Below are positions 46,899-55,336 of a DNA stretch of 64,000 bases, in pieces. The notes beneath the pieces were generated by a model. The model saw nothing but the letters and a program-made list of their open reading frames with translations, did not search any database and had not been told where the DNA came from. Numbering within the stretch: position 1 is the first letter of the stretch; each line of letters starts with the position of its first letter. Origin of the DNA: Planctomycetota bacterium (GTDB lineage: Bacteria > Planctomycetota > B15-G4); the NCBI GenBank assembly GCA_029245865.1, contig JAQWOM010000034.1:62001-126000 (forward strand). Direction: 5' to 3'. A program made the position numbers and the translations under genes.

Positions 46899-47596
46899 AA
46901 TCTTTTCAGGCACTCATGACATGCTTCCTGTGCTTGGCCCTCCCGGGCTGGCAGCTTGGAAATTCGCAGCGACCTGCTGGTTTGCTTCCGACGCAGTTCG
47001 CAACGCAGGTGCTTCAGGGCGATCGACTGCTTGTTGTTGCAACCGCCGAGACGGTGACGTTGCTCGGGATGGGGACGGCTGTGGTTCGGCTGCGCGTTGG
47101 CGAGCGCTTGGCAGGCGAAGGCCCTGGCGCCAAAGAAGAGTTGCTTCTTCTCGCGCATGCCCGAGAATTTCACGTTGGAAACAAGGCTCTTCTGGTTCTG
47201 GAGCCTTTTGGAAAGGGCGGGCGATACCGAGTGCGCTTTCGTGTCGACACCCGGGAAGTGAACTATCTGCAGAAGTTAGAGATGTGTCGATTGCAAGTTG
47301 CCATCATAGAGGGGGCACCGCCGAATCGCCTCGTCCCCGCGACACTCGAGTTGTTGACGAATTCCCTGGTGGCACCCGATAAGTGGACCCGGAACTACGC
47401 GCTGTCCGAGCTAGCCTGGATATCGAACGTGCACCCTGAATTTCTTACTGCCAGTCGGCTCGCAGAACTCCGTTCCGTCGCCCTGATCTCACCATGGCCT
47501 GAGGTCACTGACGGCGTAGAATCCGTGCTGGCGATCATGGCCCGGCGGACGGAGGCTTTACGCGCGCGAGCTCAACAGGAATCCTCTTCGCTATGA
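46895..47596 (+). CDS. Secreted protein of unknown function
   Basis: 233 aa with a signal peptide (MKSFQALMTCFLCLALPGW). The mature part begins with a beta-rich module (VLQGDRLLVVATAETVTLLG and VVRLRVGERLAG) and ends in a helical repeat-like region (LELLTNSLVAP, NYALSELAWISNV) that resembles HEAT-type helices. I do not recognise the family. It overlaps tsaE by 4 nt upstream and the TolC-like gene by 4 nt downstream, so it may serve the envelope function of the latter. Confidence 0.65.
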   Translation: MKSFQALMTCFLCLALPGWQLGNSQRPAGLLPTQFATQVLQGDRLLVVATAETVTLLGMGTAVVRLRVGERLAGEGPGAKEELLLLAHAREFHVGNKALLVLEPFGKGGRYRVRFRVDTREVNYLQKLEMCRLQVAIIEGAPPNRLVPATLELLTNSLVAPDKWTRNYALSELAWISNVHPEFLTASRLAELRSVALISPWPEVTDGVESVLAIMARRTEALRARAQQESSSL

Positions 47597-49209
47597 ACGT
47601 TCTCGCTCTGTTGGTTCTCTCTGTCCTGGCAATGCAGGATGCCCCTGGCTCTGCGAGTGACTCCGGTGAACAAGGCGTCATCTCCTTGTCTCTTGAGCGG
47701 GCTATCGCGGAATCGCTGAGGAACAACCTCGGCATGCTCGCAGCAGAGCTCGACACGGAGGCTTCGATCGCTCAGTTCGGATCTACGTGGGGTGATTTTG
47801 ATTCTGAGTTTTTTGTGACGGTGGACAATTCCAACTCAGTGCAAGCCCCAGCTCCTGTGACTTTTGCCGGAGGCGTGAACGTTGGGGCGAGCCCGACGAC
47901 GGAATTTGACCTGCTCGTTGCGCGCGCTGGATTTCGCGGAAGGCTCGAGACAGGGACGAGTTGGGAACTGTCCGGGGGGCCAACGAAGGCGCAGACCACA
48001 GTTCACTCGTTTACGACGACAGTGGAAAGTCCACCGGGCAGCGGTAACTACGTCAAGGTGAACAACCCACGGAGTAAGTCGAATAACATCACAGGTCAGT
48101 GGACGTTTTCATTGACGCAGCCTCTCTTGCGTGGCGGTACGGACGATTACCCGATGAGTGGGCTCGAGTTGGCTGCCAAAGATGTCAGCATCGCAGGCGT
48201 CGCGTCACAGAGTCGTGCTTACACCACGCTGGTTGAGGTCGTGACCGCCTACTGGAATCTCGTCTATTCGCGTCAGAATCTCGATACGGTGAAGATGTCC
48301 GTTGGCCTTGCCGAGGACTTGCTCTCCATCACGCAGCGTAAATTCCAACAGGGGATTCAGAACCGCATTGACATCATTGAGGTCGAAGCCGATCTCGCGC
48401 GGCGCGAAGAAGAACTACTCACCGCAAAGAATGCTGTCAGGCAGGCCGTCGACGAGTTGCTGAAAATCGCCTTTGCGCCGGAGAGTCGCGAGGAGTGGAA
48501 CCGCGACATCATTCCGGTCACTGAATATGAAACGGCGCCGGATGACGGCGAAGTGAATACAGAAGCTGCTGTTCGTGATGCGCTGGCTCTTCGGCCGGAT
48601 GTCGCGTCAGCTCGCCTCGATCTTGAGCGCGCGGAAATCGAAGTCAGGCGAGCTGTGAATCAGGCGCGGCCAAGGCTCGATGTGACCGGCTCTTACGGGC
48701 TTAACAGCAATGAAGAGACGACGGCCAGTGCCATGCGCTCACTTCATGACTCGAATTTGAGCGAGCTTCGCGTCTTTATCGACTATCAGTTCTCGATAGG
48801 TAACCGAACGGCAGGGTATGCGCTTCGCCGGCGCAAGATCGACCGCGAACGTGCCAGCGTTTCTCTACGCGAAGTTGAAGTTGGCGCTGTTTCTGAGGTC
48901 CGGTCTTCAGCGCGCGACGTCACGCTGCAGACAGAGCGAGTAAAAGCCACCGCGGGTACGACTCGATTGCGTCTCGAGGTTTACGAAGGTGAACGACGCC
49001 GCCTGGAGAATGACCTGAGTACGGCTTTTCAGGTCCGCGAAGCGCAGCGGGACTATCTGGCTGCGGTCGATGAAGAGACGCGCGCTCGATTGGATCTGGC
49101 CATTGCTCAGACCAGCTTGCTTGCTTCCCGCGGCCGCCTCCTCGAGCACTACGGTTTTGTGCCGTCAATGCCCGTTGTCTCGCTCGAGGATGCTCCACCT
49201 TCGCTGTAG
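47593..49209 (+). CDS. TolC-family outer membrane efflux protein
   Basis: 538 aa. A signal-like N-terminus (MNVLALLVLSVLAMQ) is followed by two copies of the OEP pattern: LSLERAIAESLRNNLGMLAA, and later ALALRPDVASARLDLERAE with long alternating helices. The paired coiled-coil and beta segments predict a trimeric outer-membrane channel as in TolC. No inner-membrane pump or adaptor gene is adjacent. Its 3' end overlaps the convergent nadD by 61 nt. Confidence 0.86.
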   Translation: MNVLALLVLSVLAMQDAPGSASDSGEQGVISLSLERAIAESLRNNLGMLAAELDTEASIAQFGSTWGDFDSEFFVTVDNSNSVQAPAPVTFAGGVNVGASPTTEFDLLVARAGFRGRLETGTSWELSGGPTKAQTTVHSFTTTVESPPGSGNYVKVNNPRSKSNNITGQWTFSLTQPLLRGGTDDYPMSGLELAAKDVSIAGVASQSRAYTTLVEVVTAYWNLVYSRQNLDTVKMSVGLAEDLLSITQRKFQQGIQNRIDIIEVEADLARREEELLTAKNAVRQAVDELLKIAFAPESREEWNRDIIPVTEYETAPDDGEVNTEAAVRDALALRPDVASARLDLERAEIEVRRAVNQARPRLDVTGSYGLNSNEETTASAMRSLHDSNLSELRVFIDYQFSIGNRTAGYALRRRKIDRERASVSLREVEVGAVSEVRSSARDVTLQTERVKATAGTTRLRLEVYEGERRRLENDLSTAFQVREAQRDYLAAVDEETRARLDLAIAQTSLLASRGRLLEHYGFVPSMPVVSLEDAPPSL

Positions 49210-49823
49210 AGGCGGCGTTTCGCGATTTCGTTGAGCACAATCTCTGGCACATGCTCGGGATGTAGACCCTGCTTGATGGCCGTCCGAATGGCTGTGCTCG
49301 AGGCCGGGTGCGGAGTCATTTCAAGCAGGTGCTCCTGAATGTGCTGCATCCGTGCCGAACCAATAGCCTCTTCCATGGGGAGTGAGCTGAGCGGCGTGCC
49401 TGGCCGCGCGGCCGCGCAAAATGTCACCTCGTTGCATAAATCAGAAATGCGGTACCAGTTCGGTAGGTCGGCGAGTGTGTCTGCCCCGATGATGAAAAAG
49501 ATCTGTGCCTCTTGCCCGAACTCGGCGCGCAACTCTTGCGCGGTGTGAATGCTGTAGCTGGGGCCTTCTCGCTTCAGCTCAAGGTCGCATGCAGAGAGGA
49601 GGGGGTCGCTTGCCGTCGCAAGCTGAATAAGGGCGAGTCTGTCGGCTGGCGGTGCTTGAAGCGTGTGCTCTTTATGGGGGGGGCGTGCTGCTGGAATGAG
49701 CAGAACCTGCTCCAGGTCAAAGCGCTTGGCTGCACAGTGCGCCAGTGCAAGGTGTCCGTCGTGGATGGGGTCGAAGCTGCCGCCTAGCCATCCGACGCGT
49801 CGTCTTGAGGTCGGCTCACTCAT
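49149..49823 (-). CDS. nadD: Nicotinate-nucleotide adenylyltransferase
   Basis: 224 aa. It adenylates nicotinate mononucleotide in NAD synthesis. The nucleotidyltransferase motif GGSFDPIHDGHLALA (HxGH), ARPPHKE, IIGADTLADLPNW and the C-terminal ISSTxIR-type motif (ASSTAIRTAI) are all present. The last ~20 codons read antisense through the end of the TolC-like gene, and the C-terminal tail (EGGASSSETTGIDGTKP) looks non-conserved. Confidence 0.95.
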   Translation of the reverse strand: MSEPTSRRRVGWLGGSFDPIHDGHLALAHCAAKRFDLEQVLLIPAARPPHKEHTLQAPPADRLALIQLATASDPLLSACDLELKREGPSYSIHTAQELRAEFGQEAQIFFIIGADTLADLPNWYRISDLCNEVTFCAAARPGTPLSSLPMEEAIGSARMQHIQEHLLEMTPHPASSTAIRTAIKQGLHPEHVPEIVLNEIAKRRLYSEGGASSSETTGIDGTKP

Positions 49824-49850
49824 GAAGGGGCGCGTCTCCGCAGCCTCGCG

Positions 49851-50000
49851 TCAGTACATGTCGTACTGGAAGCCTTCATCGGCCTGTATGCCGCCGCTTG
49901 TCGTTGTAAAATAGAGGTAGGCAGTAAGGATCAGGACGAGGATCAGTGGAGTGATCCACCAGATCTTGTTCTCGCGAAGAAATCCAAGGAAGTCAGCCAT
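49851..50000 (-). CDS. DUF5989-like mini membrane protein
   Basis: 49 aa. The pattern FLRENKIWWITPLILVLIL, that is a short amphipathic lead with ENK-x-WW then one transmembrane helix, matches the DUF5989 family. In other genomes this small protein is often next to a SxtJ-like protein and a carbamoyltransferase; neither is seen here. The C-terminal tail ends in DEGFQYDMY. An in-frame start 48 nt upstream (50048) is possible but adds nothing conserved. Function unknown. Confidence 0.7.
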   Translation of the reverse strand: MADFLGFLRENKIWWITPLILVLILTAYLYFTTTSGGIQADEGFQYDMY

Positions 50001-50206
50001 AGCGAGATTCAGCATACCCTCTTGCCATGGAGTTCCAAGAGGCCTCATAGACGCGAGAACCCAGGCGAGGACTCAGGGCCTCTCTCAGTTTGCCCGAATC
50101 GAGCCAACCCTGTTCGGGCGTGGTTGATGGCGTTGGGCAGCGTATCATGGGGGCGCGTGACACCTCCCAGAAGGGGCGGTGCACTGACGGGGGCGGTGAG
50201 GTCAAC

Positions 50207-52615
50207 ATGCAAAGCGAGAGTGAGCCGCAGAAGAACCCTCCGGCCCATTGGCTGTTGGCTCTTTTGCTCTGCGCCGCCGGCTCTCTCGTGGTGCTCTGGG
50301 AGCCTCTGATTGGGGATCGATCGGCGCTGTCTTTTGACGTCGGTCACCCGCGTTATCCCGCTCCGTGGCAGACACCAAGCGATGCGGAATGGCCGCTCAT
50401 CAATCCCATTACGAGTGATGGCGATTTCATGGTGCTGCCGGGTTTGATGCGCCTCGCACAGTTCGACGCACTCGATCAATCGATGTTGTGGGATTCCGGT
50501 CAGTTGCTCGGTCACGTGTTGGCGGCGAATCAAGTCCACCCCATCTGGCTTCCATGGGCTCGGGCCATGCTTCACTGGCCCGCGGTGGACGCCATGGACT
50601 GGTTGATCTGGATTCACATGGTGTTCGCTTCTTTCCTCGCCTGGCGTGCCGTGCGTTTGATGGGTGGCAGCGGATTGGCGGCCGCGTTCGGCGCCGTGGC
50701 TTTCACGTTCAGCACCTGGATGGTGACGCGCTGGCACCTGCCCGTGATCTATTACACCTCGGCGTTTTTCCCCGGGATACTCGTGGCGGTCGAGTGGCTA
50801 CGTCGCGGTCGTTACGGTTGGGCTGTAGCTGAAGGTGGTCTGTGGATGGGCGTCGCTCTTTCGGCCGGGTTTCCGCAGGTCGGCTTGCTCTTCGTTCTGG
50901 GCTTCTTGGCCCTGGTGGTTCTGGAGCGTCGCTTGTGGACGCTGCGGGTGGGGGTGAGTTGCCTGCTCGCTCTTGTCTTCGCCTTTGGTCTGGCCGCTCC
51001 GCTGCTCACAGCCCTGGGGCAGTCGTTTCCACATGCAGCCCGGGCCTCTGAGCAAGCGCGCCTTGAGATGGGACAGCACGGACTGCGCCCACAGGCCTTG
51101 CTCGGTGCCTTGGTGCCAGAGTTGTACGGACGCCCCAGTGATTTCAGTACCGAGCAGCCTCCCGCGCCCTCGATGGAAGAGTACCTGCCGCGCCGGCTGC
51201 TCATGACGGATGACGTTCAGGACAACCCGGTCGAGGATGCGCTTTACCCCGGGGTCCTTGTGCTGCTGCTTCTTCCTCTTCTCTTGCGACGTTCGGCAGG
51301 AAGGAGGGCGCGACAACTGGGCATGCTGTCGGCGCTCGCCATACTGAGTGCCCTGTTGGCCAACTGGTTGTTCGAACACTTTCCGGCTCTGGCTTCCCTG
51401 AGCGGAGGGAGCAGTAAGCGGGTCCTTGTTTTGATGGCTGCTCCGTTGCCATTGGCTGCGGCGCTCGCGCTGGATTCGCTGCGACGAAACGAGCAGAGAC
51501 CGCCTCTCTTCTGGGGGGGGGTGCTGCTGGGGTTGCTCGGGGCGGTGTGGATGCTCTTTGCCGGGCTTGATGAGCCCGACCTTTTAGAGTTTCTGCAGGC
51601 GCTACGCCCCCAGTTACTCAGGCAGGCGGCGTTTGTGTTGGTGGGGCTGGCCTTGCTGGCGGCCTATGCCCGTCGCAAGTCATGGGCCGGGCCCCTGCTT
51701 GTCGCAGTGCTGGCTGTCGACCTGGTGAGCCTGGGCTGGGCCTTCAATCCCTTCCCCTCTCAGGTCGAGCCCTTTGGCACGCGGCCGACTCTTGAGTGGC
51801 TCGCTCAGCAACCCGGGCGGGTGGCTGTCCTTGGGAGTCGAAGGAGTCTTCCGCCTTCCGGAGCCGCTCTGCACGGTATTCGCACACTTCATGGAAACAT
51901 CCCCATGCTGGACCGGCGAGTGGCCGAACTGATCGGGGTGCTCGAACCCGACCTTGTGGACTGGCGCGACCCACGGTCTGTTGAGCCGCTGCAAAATCTC
52001 GAGACGCTCGACCATAACCTCCTGGATTTGCTCGAAGTGAGCACGGTGGTTCATGCGGATCCTGGCCTGGCAGTGAGGCGTGGCGTGCCGAATGACTGGG
52101 AAAACATGGACGATGTACTGGCCGCTTTTTCTCGTGCAGGTGCTGGGCCTCGGGCCTTTGTCTGTGGGGGAAGCGAAGTGCACCCGGAGGCAGCGAGTCG
52201 ATTGAAATGGCTGGGCAATCCCGACGCGCCTGTTCACGAGAGCGTCTTGCTCGAAGAACCTTCTCCATTTGCCTTGCCTGCTCGAGGGGGCATGGTCGCA
52301 GTCGATGTTGTCGAGCAAGAGCCTGGTCGATTCACCCTGAACTGGGACGCCTCCTTCGACGGTGTTCTCGTTCTCACCGAAGCATGGCATTCGGATTGGC
52401 AGGCTTGGCTTGATGGAGAACCTGTCGATCTGCAGCCGGTCGACCACGCGCTCATCGGTCTTCCCGTTCGTGCCGGAGCCCACCGCCTTGAGCTGGCCTT
52501 TCATTTGCCTCGAGAAGTTTTGAGCTGGTGGCTCCGCTATGCGTCGGCCGCCGGATTGCTTCTTTGTGCTGTGCTGGGGAGTAAGCGTTCAGGTGGCGAT
52601 CCTGCCCTGGGCTGA
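50207..52615 (+). CDS. YfhO-like multi-pass membrane protein
   Basis: 802 aa. There are about 11-13 hydrophobic segments over the first ~560 residues, then a soluble C-terminal domain ending with a last helix. Recognisable parts are an early extracytoplasmic loop with VLPGLMRLAQF and the membrane segment FGAVAFTFSTWMVT. The late motif VLTEAWHSDWQAWLDGEP is typical of YfhO-family proteins, which are implicated in envelope glycan or lipoteichoic acid glycosylation. The ATG at 50207 has GAGGTC 6 nt upstream. The glycosyl donor and target are unknown. Confidence 0.8.
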   Translation: MQSESEPQKNPPAHWLLALLLCAAGSLVVLWEPLIGDRSALSFDVGHPRYPAPWQTPSDAEWPLINPITSDGDFMVLPGLMRLAQFDALDQSMLWDSGQLLGHVLAANQVHPIWLPWARAMLHWPAVDAMDWLIWIHMVFASFLAWRAVRLMGGSGLAAAFGAVAFTFSTWMVTRWHLPVIYYTSAFFPGILVAVEWLRRGRYGWAVAEGGLWMGVALSAGFPQVGLLFVLGFLALVVLERRLWTLRVGVSCLLALVFAFGLAAPLLTALGQSFPHAARASEQARLEMGQHGLRPQALLGALVPELYGRPSDFSTEQPPAPSMEEYLPRRLLMTDDVQDNPVEDALYPGVLVLLLLPLLLRRSAGRRARQLGMLSALAILSALLANWLFEHFPALASLSGGSSKRVLVLMAAPLPLAAALALDSLRRNEQRPPLFWGGVLLGLLGAVWMLFAGLDEPDLLEFLQALRPQLLRQAAFVLVGLALLAAYARRKSWAGPLLVAVLAVDLVSLGWAFNPFPSQVEPFGTRPTLEWLAQQPGRVAVLGSRRSLPPSGAALHGIRTLHGNIPMLDRRVAELIGVLEPDLVDWRDPRSVEPLQNLETLDHNLLDLLEVSTVVHADPGLAVRRGVPNDWENMDDVLAAFSRAGAGPRAFVCGGSEVHPEAASRLKWLGNPDAPVHESVLLEEPSPFALPARGGMVAVDVVEQEPGRFTLNWDASFDGVLVLTEAWHSDWQAWLDGEPVDLQPVDHALIGLPVRAGAHRLELAFHLPREVLSWWLRYASAAGLLLCAVLGSKRSGGDPALG

Positions 52616-52668
52616 AAGAAAGCTCGCTCCGTAGATTCCGATCCGTGCGAGGAGCTCTCGGCATTAAG

Positions 52669-53859
52669 ATGGAGAACATGGGGAGGGTCATACTTCACGC
52701 CGACATGGATGCGTTTTATGCATCCGTTGAACAGCGGGATCGCCCGGAGCTTGCGGGTCAGCCGGTCATCGTAGGTGGGCTCGGGAAGCGAGGGGTTGTG
52801 TCTACGGCTTCTTACGAAGCGCGTCGGTTTGGTGTGCATTCCGCCATGCCGACGGCGCAGGCCAGGCGCCTTTGTCCGGAGGGAGTGTTTTTGACGGGAC
52901 GCATGGAGGCCTATGTCGAGGCCTCTCACCAGATCCGCGAGGCCTTTCTGGACTACACCGATTTGATCGAACCGCTTTCTCTCGACGAAGCGTTCCTCGA
53001 CGTCACGGGAAGCGTGCGCCTGTTCGGGGATGGCCGGTCCATTGCCGAGTCCCTGCGCGAGCGCGTCTGGGAGTCGACTCATTTACGAGTCTCGGTCGGT
53101 GTTGCGGAATCCAAGTTCATGGCCAAGGTGGCTTCAGATCAACAGAAGCCCGATGGACTCACCGTTGTTGCCCCGGGAGGCGAGGCCGCTTTCCTTGCTC
53201 CATTGCCTGTCAGCAGGCTTTGGGGTGTAGGCAAGGTGACGCAAAATCGGATGCAGGCTCGCGGGTGGCGTACGATCGCAGACATCCAGGAATTAGCTCG
53301 TGAGACATTGGTCGCGGAATTTGGCGCGAGCTCGGGGCAGCACTACTACGCGTTGTGCCGCGGCCTGGACGATCGGCCAGTCGTTCCCGAACGGAGTCCC
53401 TTGTCCGTGAGCCGTGAGACGACCTTCGAGGATGATCTGCTGAGCGACGTCCAGTTGCGCGCCACACTTCTTTCACTCAGCGAAGATGTGGGGATGCGTC
53501 TGCGGCGAAAAGGACTGTCGGGCGAGACGGTTCGTCTCAAGATTCGCTTCCCGCCTTTCCGCACGTTGACGCGGCAAGCGCGCATGCAGGAGGCGAGTCA
53601 CGATGACATGACGATCTACAAGACGGCTCTTGAGCTGCTGGAGAAAGTCAGGACTTCGGGGCAGGCGGTCCGGTTGATTGGGGTGGGGATGACGGACTTG
53701 GTGGCACGCTCCGAGTTCGCTCAGTCCGAGCTCTTCGGAAATCCGGTCGAAGAGGGCCGAGTGGATCAAACCCTCGATGAGATTCGGGTTCGGTTCGGGA
53801 ACACGGCGGCTGGCCGGGGACGAGGGAAGCGCCACGACGAAGAGCGCCCGGGCCGTTGA
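52669..53859 (+). CDS. dinB: DNA polymerase IV (Y family)
   Basis: 396 aa translesion polymerase. The catalytic carboxylates are in ILHADMDAFYASVE and LSLDEAFLDVTGS; the thumb helix-hairpin-helix region has LWGVGKVTQNRM and the little finger follows (SVSRETTFEDD). Two starts are possible, ATG 52669 (GAGGAG 14 nt upstream) and ATG 52678 (GGAG only 3 nt upstream); they differ by three residues. It is an additional DNA-damage tolerance gene in the same window as uvrA and XPB but 8 kb away. Confidence 0.96.
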   Translation: MENMGRVILHADMDAFYASVEQRDRPELAGQPVIVGGLGKRGVVSTASYEARRFGVHSAMPTAQARRLCPEGVFLTGRMEAYVEASHQIREAFLDYTDLIEPLSLDEAFLDVTGSVRLFGDGRSIAESLRERVWESTHLRVSVGVAESKFMAKVASDQQKPDGLTVVAPGGEAAFLAPLPVSRLWGVGKVTQNRMQARGWRTIADIQELARETLVAEFGASSGQHYYALCRGLDDRPVVPERSPLSVSRETTFEDDLLSDVQLRATLLSLSEDVGMRLRRKGLSGETVRLKIRFPPFRTLTRQARMQEASHDDMTIYKTALELLEKVRTSGQAVRLIGVGMTDLVARSEFAQSELFGNPVEEGRVDQTLDEIRVRFGNTAAGRGRGKRHDEERPGR

Positions 53860-53872
53860 GGGGCCCGTTGCG

Positions 53873-53912
53873 GGAAAAGTCCACCGCCCCTGACTGTCCG
53901 AATATGGGGTGG
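53873..53912 (-). terminator. Possible terminator of tRNA-Val
   Basis: Read on the minus strand, CCACCCC (53912-53906) pairs with GGGGCGGTGG (53890-53881) with one bulged C, followed by ACTTTTC. The stem uses the encoded CCA end of the tRNA, so it would form only in the unprocessed transcript. Confidence 0.4.
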
Positions 53913-53986
53913 TGGGCGCAGTAGGACTCGAACCTACGACCCCCAGCTTGTCGAGCTGGTGCTCTAGCCAACTGAGCTATGCGCCC
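53910..53986 (-). tRNA. tRNA-Val(GAC)
   Basis: Folded by eye on the minus strand: acceptor GGGCGCA/TGCGCCC, D-stem GCTC/GAGC, anticodon stem CCAGC/GCTGG, loop TCGACAA (anticodon GAC), variable loop GGGTC, T-stem GTAGG/CCTAC with TTCGAGT, discriminator A and encoded CCA (53912-53910). Length is 77 nt with CCA. Position 33 is C instead of the nearly universal T. Confidence 0.88.
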
Positions 53987-54010
53987 ACGATCCACAGGAT
54001 CAGAAGGGGT

Positions 54011-54039
54011 GTCATACGGTTTCGATCCCAAGTGTTCAA
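54011..54039 (-). promoter_or_regulatory. Sigma-70-type promoter for tRNA-Val
   Basis: On the minus strand, TTGAAC (54039-54034), 17 nt, then TATGAC (54016-54011). Predicted start is about 54004, 18 nt before the tRNA 5' end at 53986. Spacing and both boxes fit a housekeeping promoter. Confidence 0.5.
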
Positions 54040-54161
54040 CGCCTGGGGGCAGGATGGTCTGGTTTGGGCCGGAGGGGTCTAGATCAAGATCCGAGCAAGC
54101 GGCTAGACTCACGGCTTTTCGGCAGGTCCTAAATACCCCTTTCTAGCGCAGGAGTCGTGCG

Positions 54162-55274
54162 ATGAAGATCGGCGTCCCCACTGAGATCAAGCCCAGTGAA
54201 AACCGTGTTGCCATGGTGCCAGCAGGCGCCGACCGCCTTGTCCAAGACGGTCATCAGGTGTTTATTCAAAAAGGGGCCGGTGATGGGAGCGGTATCGACG
54301 ACCAGGAATACGTGACGGCTGGCGCGACGATCCTCCCCGATGCGGATGCGGTGTTTGAGTCCGCCGACATGATCATGAAGGTGAAGGAGCCGATCGCCGA
54401 AGAATATGGCCGCATTCGCAAGGGCCAGTTGCTGTTCACCTATTTCCACTTTGCAGCGAGCCTGGAGTTGACCGATGCCATGGTGGCTTCCGGATCTGAC
54501 TGCATCGCCTACGAGACCGTGGAGTTGGGAGGGACACTTCCTTTGCTCACGCCCATGTCCGAGGTGGCGGGGCGCATGAGTGTTCAGGAAGGCGCCAAAT
54601 ACCTCGAGAAGCCCATGGGCGGTCGCGGTGTCTTGCTGGGTGGGGTTCCCGGCGTGGAGCCAGGTCGTGTCCTGATTCTTGGTGGCGGCATTGTTGGCGT
54701 GAATGCGGCCAAGATGGCTGCCGGCCTCGGGGCGCACGTCACGATCATGGACATCGACATGGACCGTCTGCGGTATCTCGCGGATGTGATGCCAGCCAAT
54801 GTCACAACTCGCTTCAGCAATCGTCTGGCTATCCAGGAGGAGCTTCGCAGCGCGGATCTGGTGATTGGTGCGGTCCTCGTCACGGGTGAGAAGGCGCCGA
54901 GTCTCGTGACGCGTGAGGATCTCGCCCTGATGCCGCGAGGTGCGGTGATTGCGGACGTGGCTGTGGACCAGGGTGGATGTATCGAAACCATCAAACCAAC
55001 CACACATCTGGATCCGGTCTACACCGTCGATGGCGTGGTCCACTACGCCGTGGCCAATATGCCGGGCGCGGTGCCACGGACATCCACATTCGCCTTGACC
55101 AACGTGACTCTTCCGTACGCGCGCCGTCTGGCTGGAAATGGCCTGCGGGCAGCACTGGAGGCCGACAATGGATTGGCACTGGGTGCCAACGTGATGCGTG
55201 GCGCCATTACCCATCCGGGTGTGGCCAAGGCCTTCGATCGGGAGCTCGTTTCGCTGGAAGACGTTCTGGCCTGA
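54162..55274 (+). CDS. ald: Alanine dehydrogenase
   Basis: 370 aa. It interconverts L-alanine and pyruvate plus ammonia with NAD. Family features are KIGVPTEIKPSENRVAM, the substrate lysine in IMKVKEPI, the histidine in FTYFHFAAS, VELGGTLPLL and the NAD loop ILGGGIVGVNAAKMA near residue 173. AGGAG (54150-54154) lies 7 nt before the ATG. It could feed alanine into nitrogen metabolism or peptidoglycan precursors. Confidence 0.97.
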   Translation: MKIGVPTEIKPSENRVAMVPAGADRLVQDGHQVFIQKGAGDGSGIDDQEYVTAGATILPDADAVFESADMIMKVKEPIAEEYGRIRKGQLLFTYFHFAASLELTDAMVASGSDCIAYETVELGGTLPLLTPMSEVAGRMSVQEGAKYLEKPMGGRGVLLGGVPGVEPGRVLILGGGIVGVNAAKMAAGLGAHVTIMDIDMDRLRYLADVMPANVTTRFSNRLAIQEELRSADLVIGAVLVTGEKAPSLVTREDLALMPRGAVIADVAVDQGGCIETIKPTTHLDPVYTVDGVVHYAVANMPGAVPRTSTFALTNVTLPYARRLAGNGLRAALEADNGLALGANVMRGAITHPGVAKAFDRELVSLEDVLA

Positions 55275-55336
55275 GAGGGGCTCGGCAGGCTGCAGGGCTG
55301 ACGCTCCTTGAGCGTGCTGACCGTCACCGGGTTCGA

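Noticed and set aside
54977-55336. ATG at 54977 as start of the nuclease gene
   Set aside because: It would put 120 residues of out-of-frame alanine dehydrogenase sequence in front of the signal peptide; the extra part is low-quality shadow translation.
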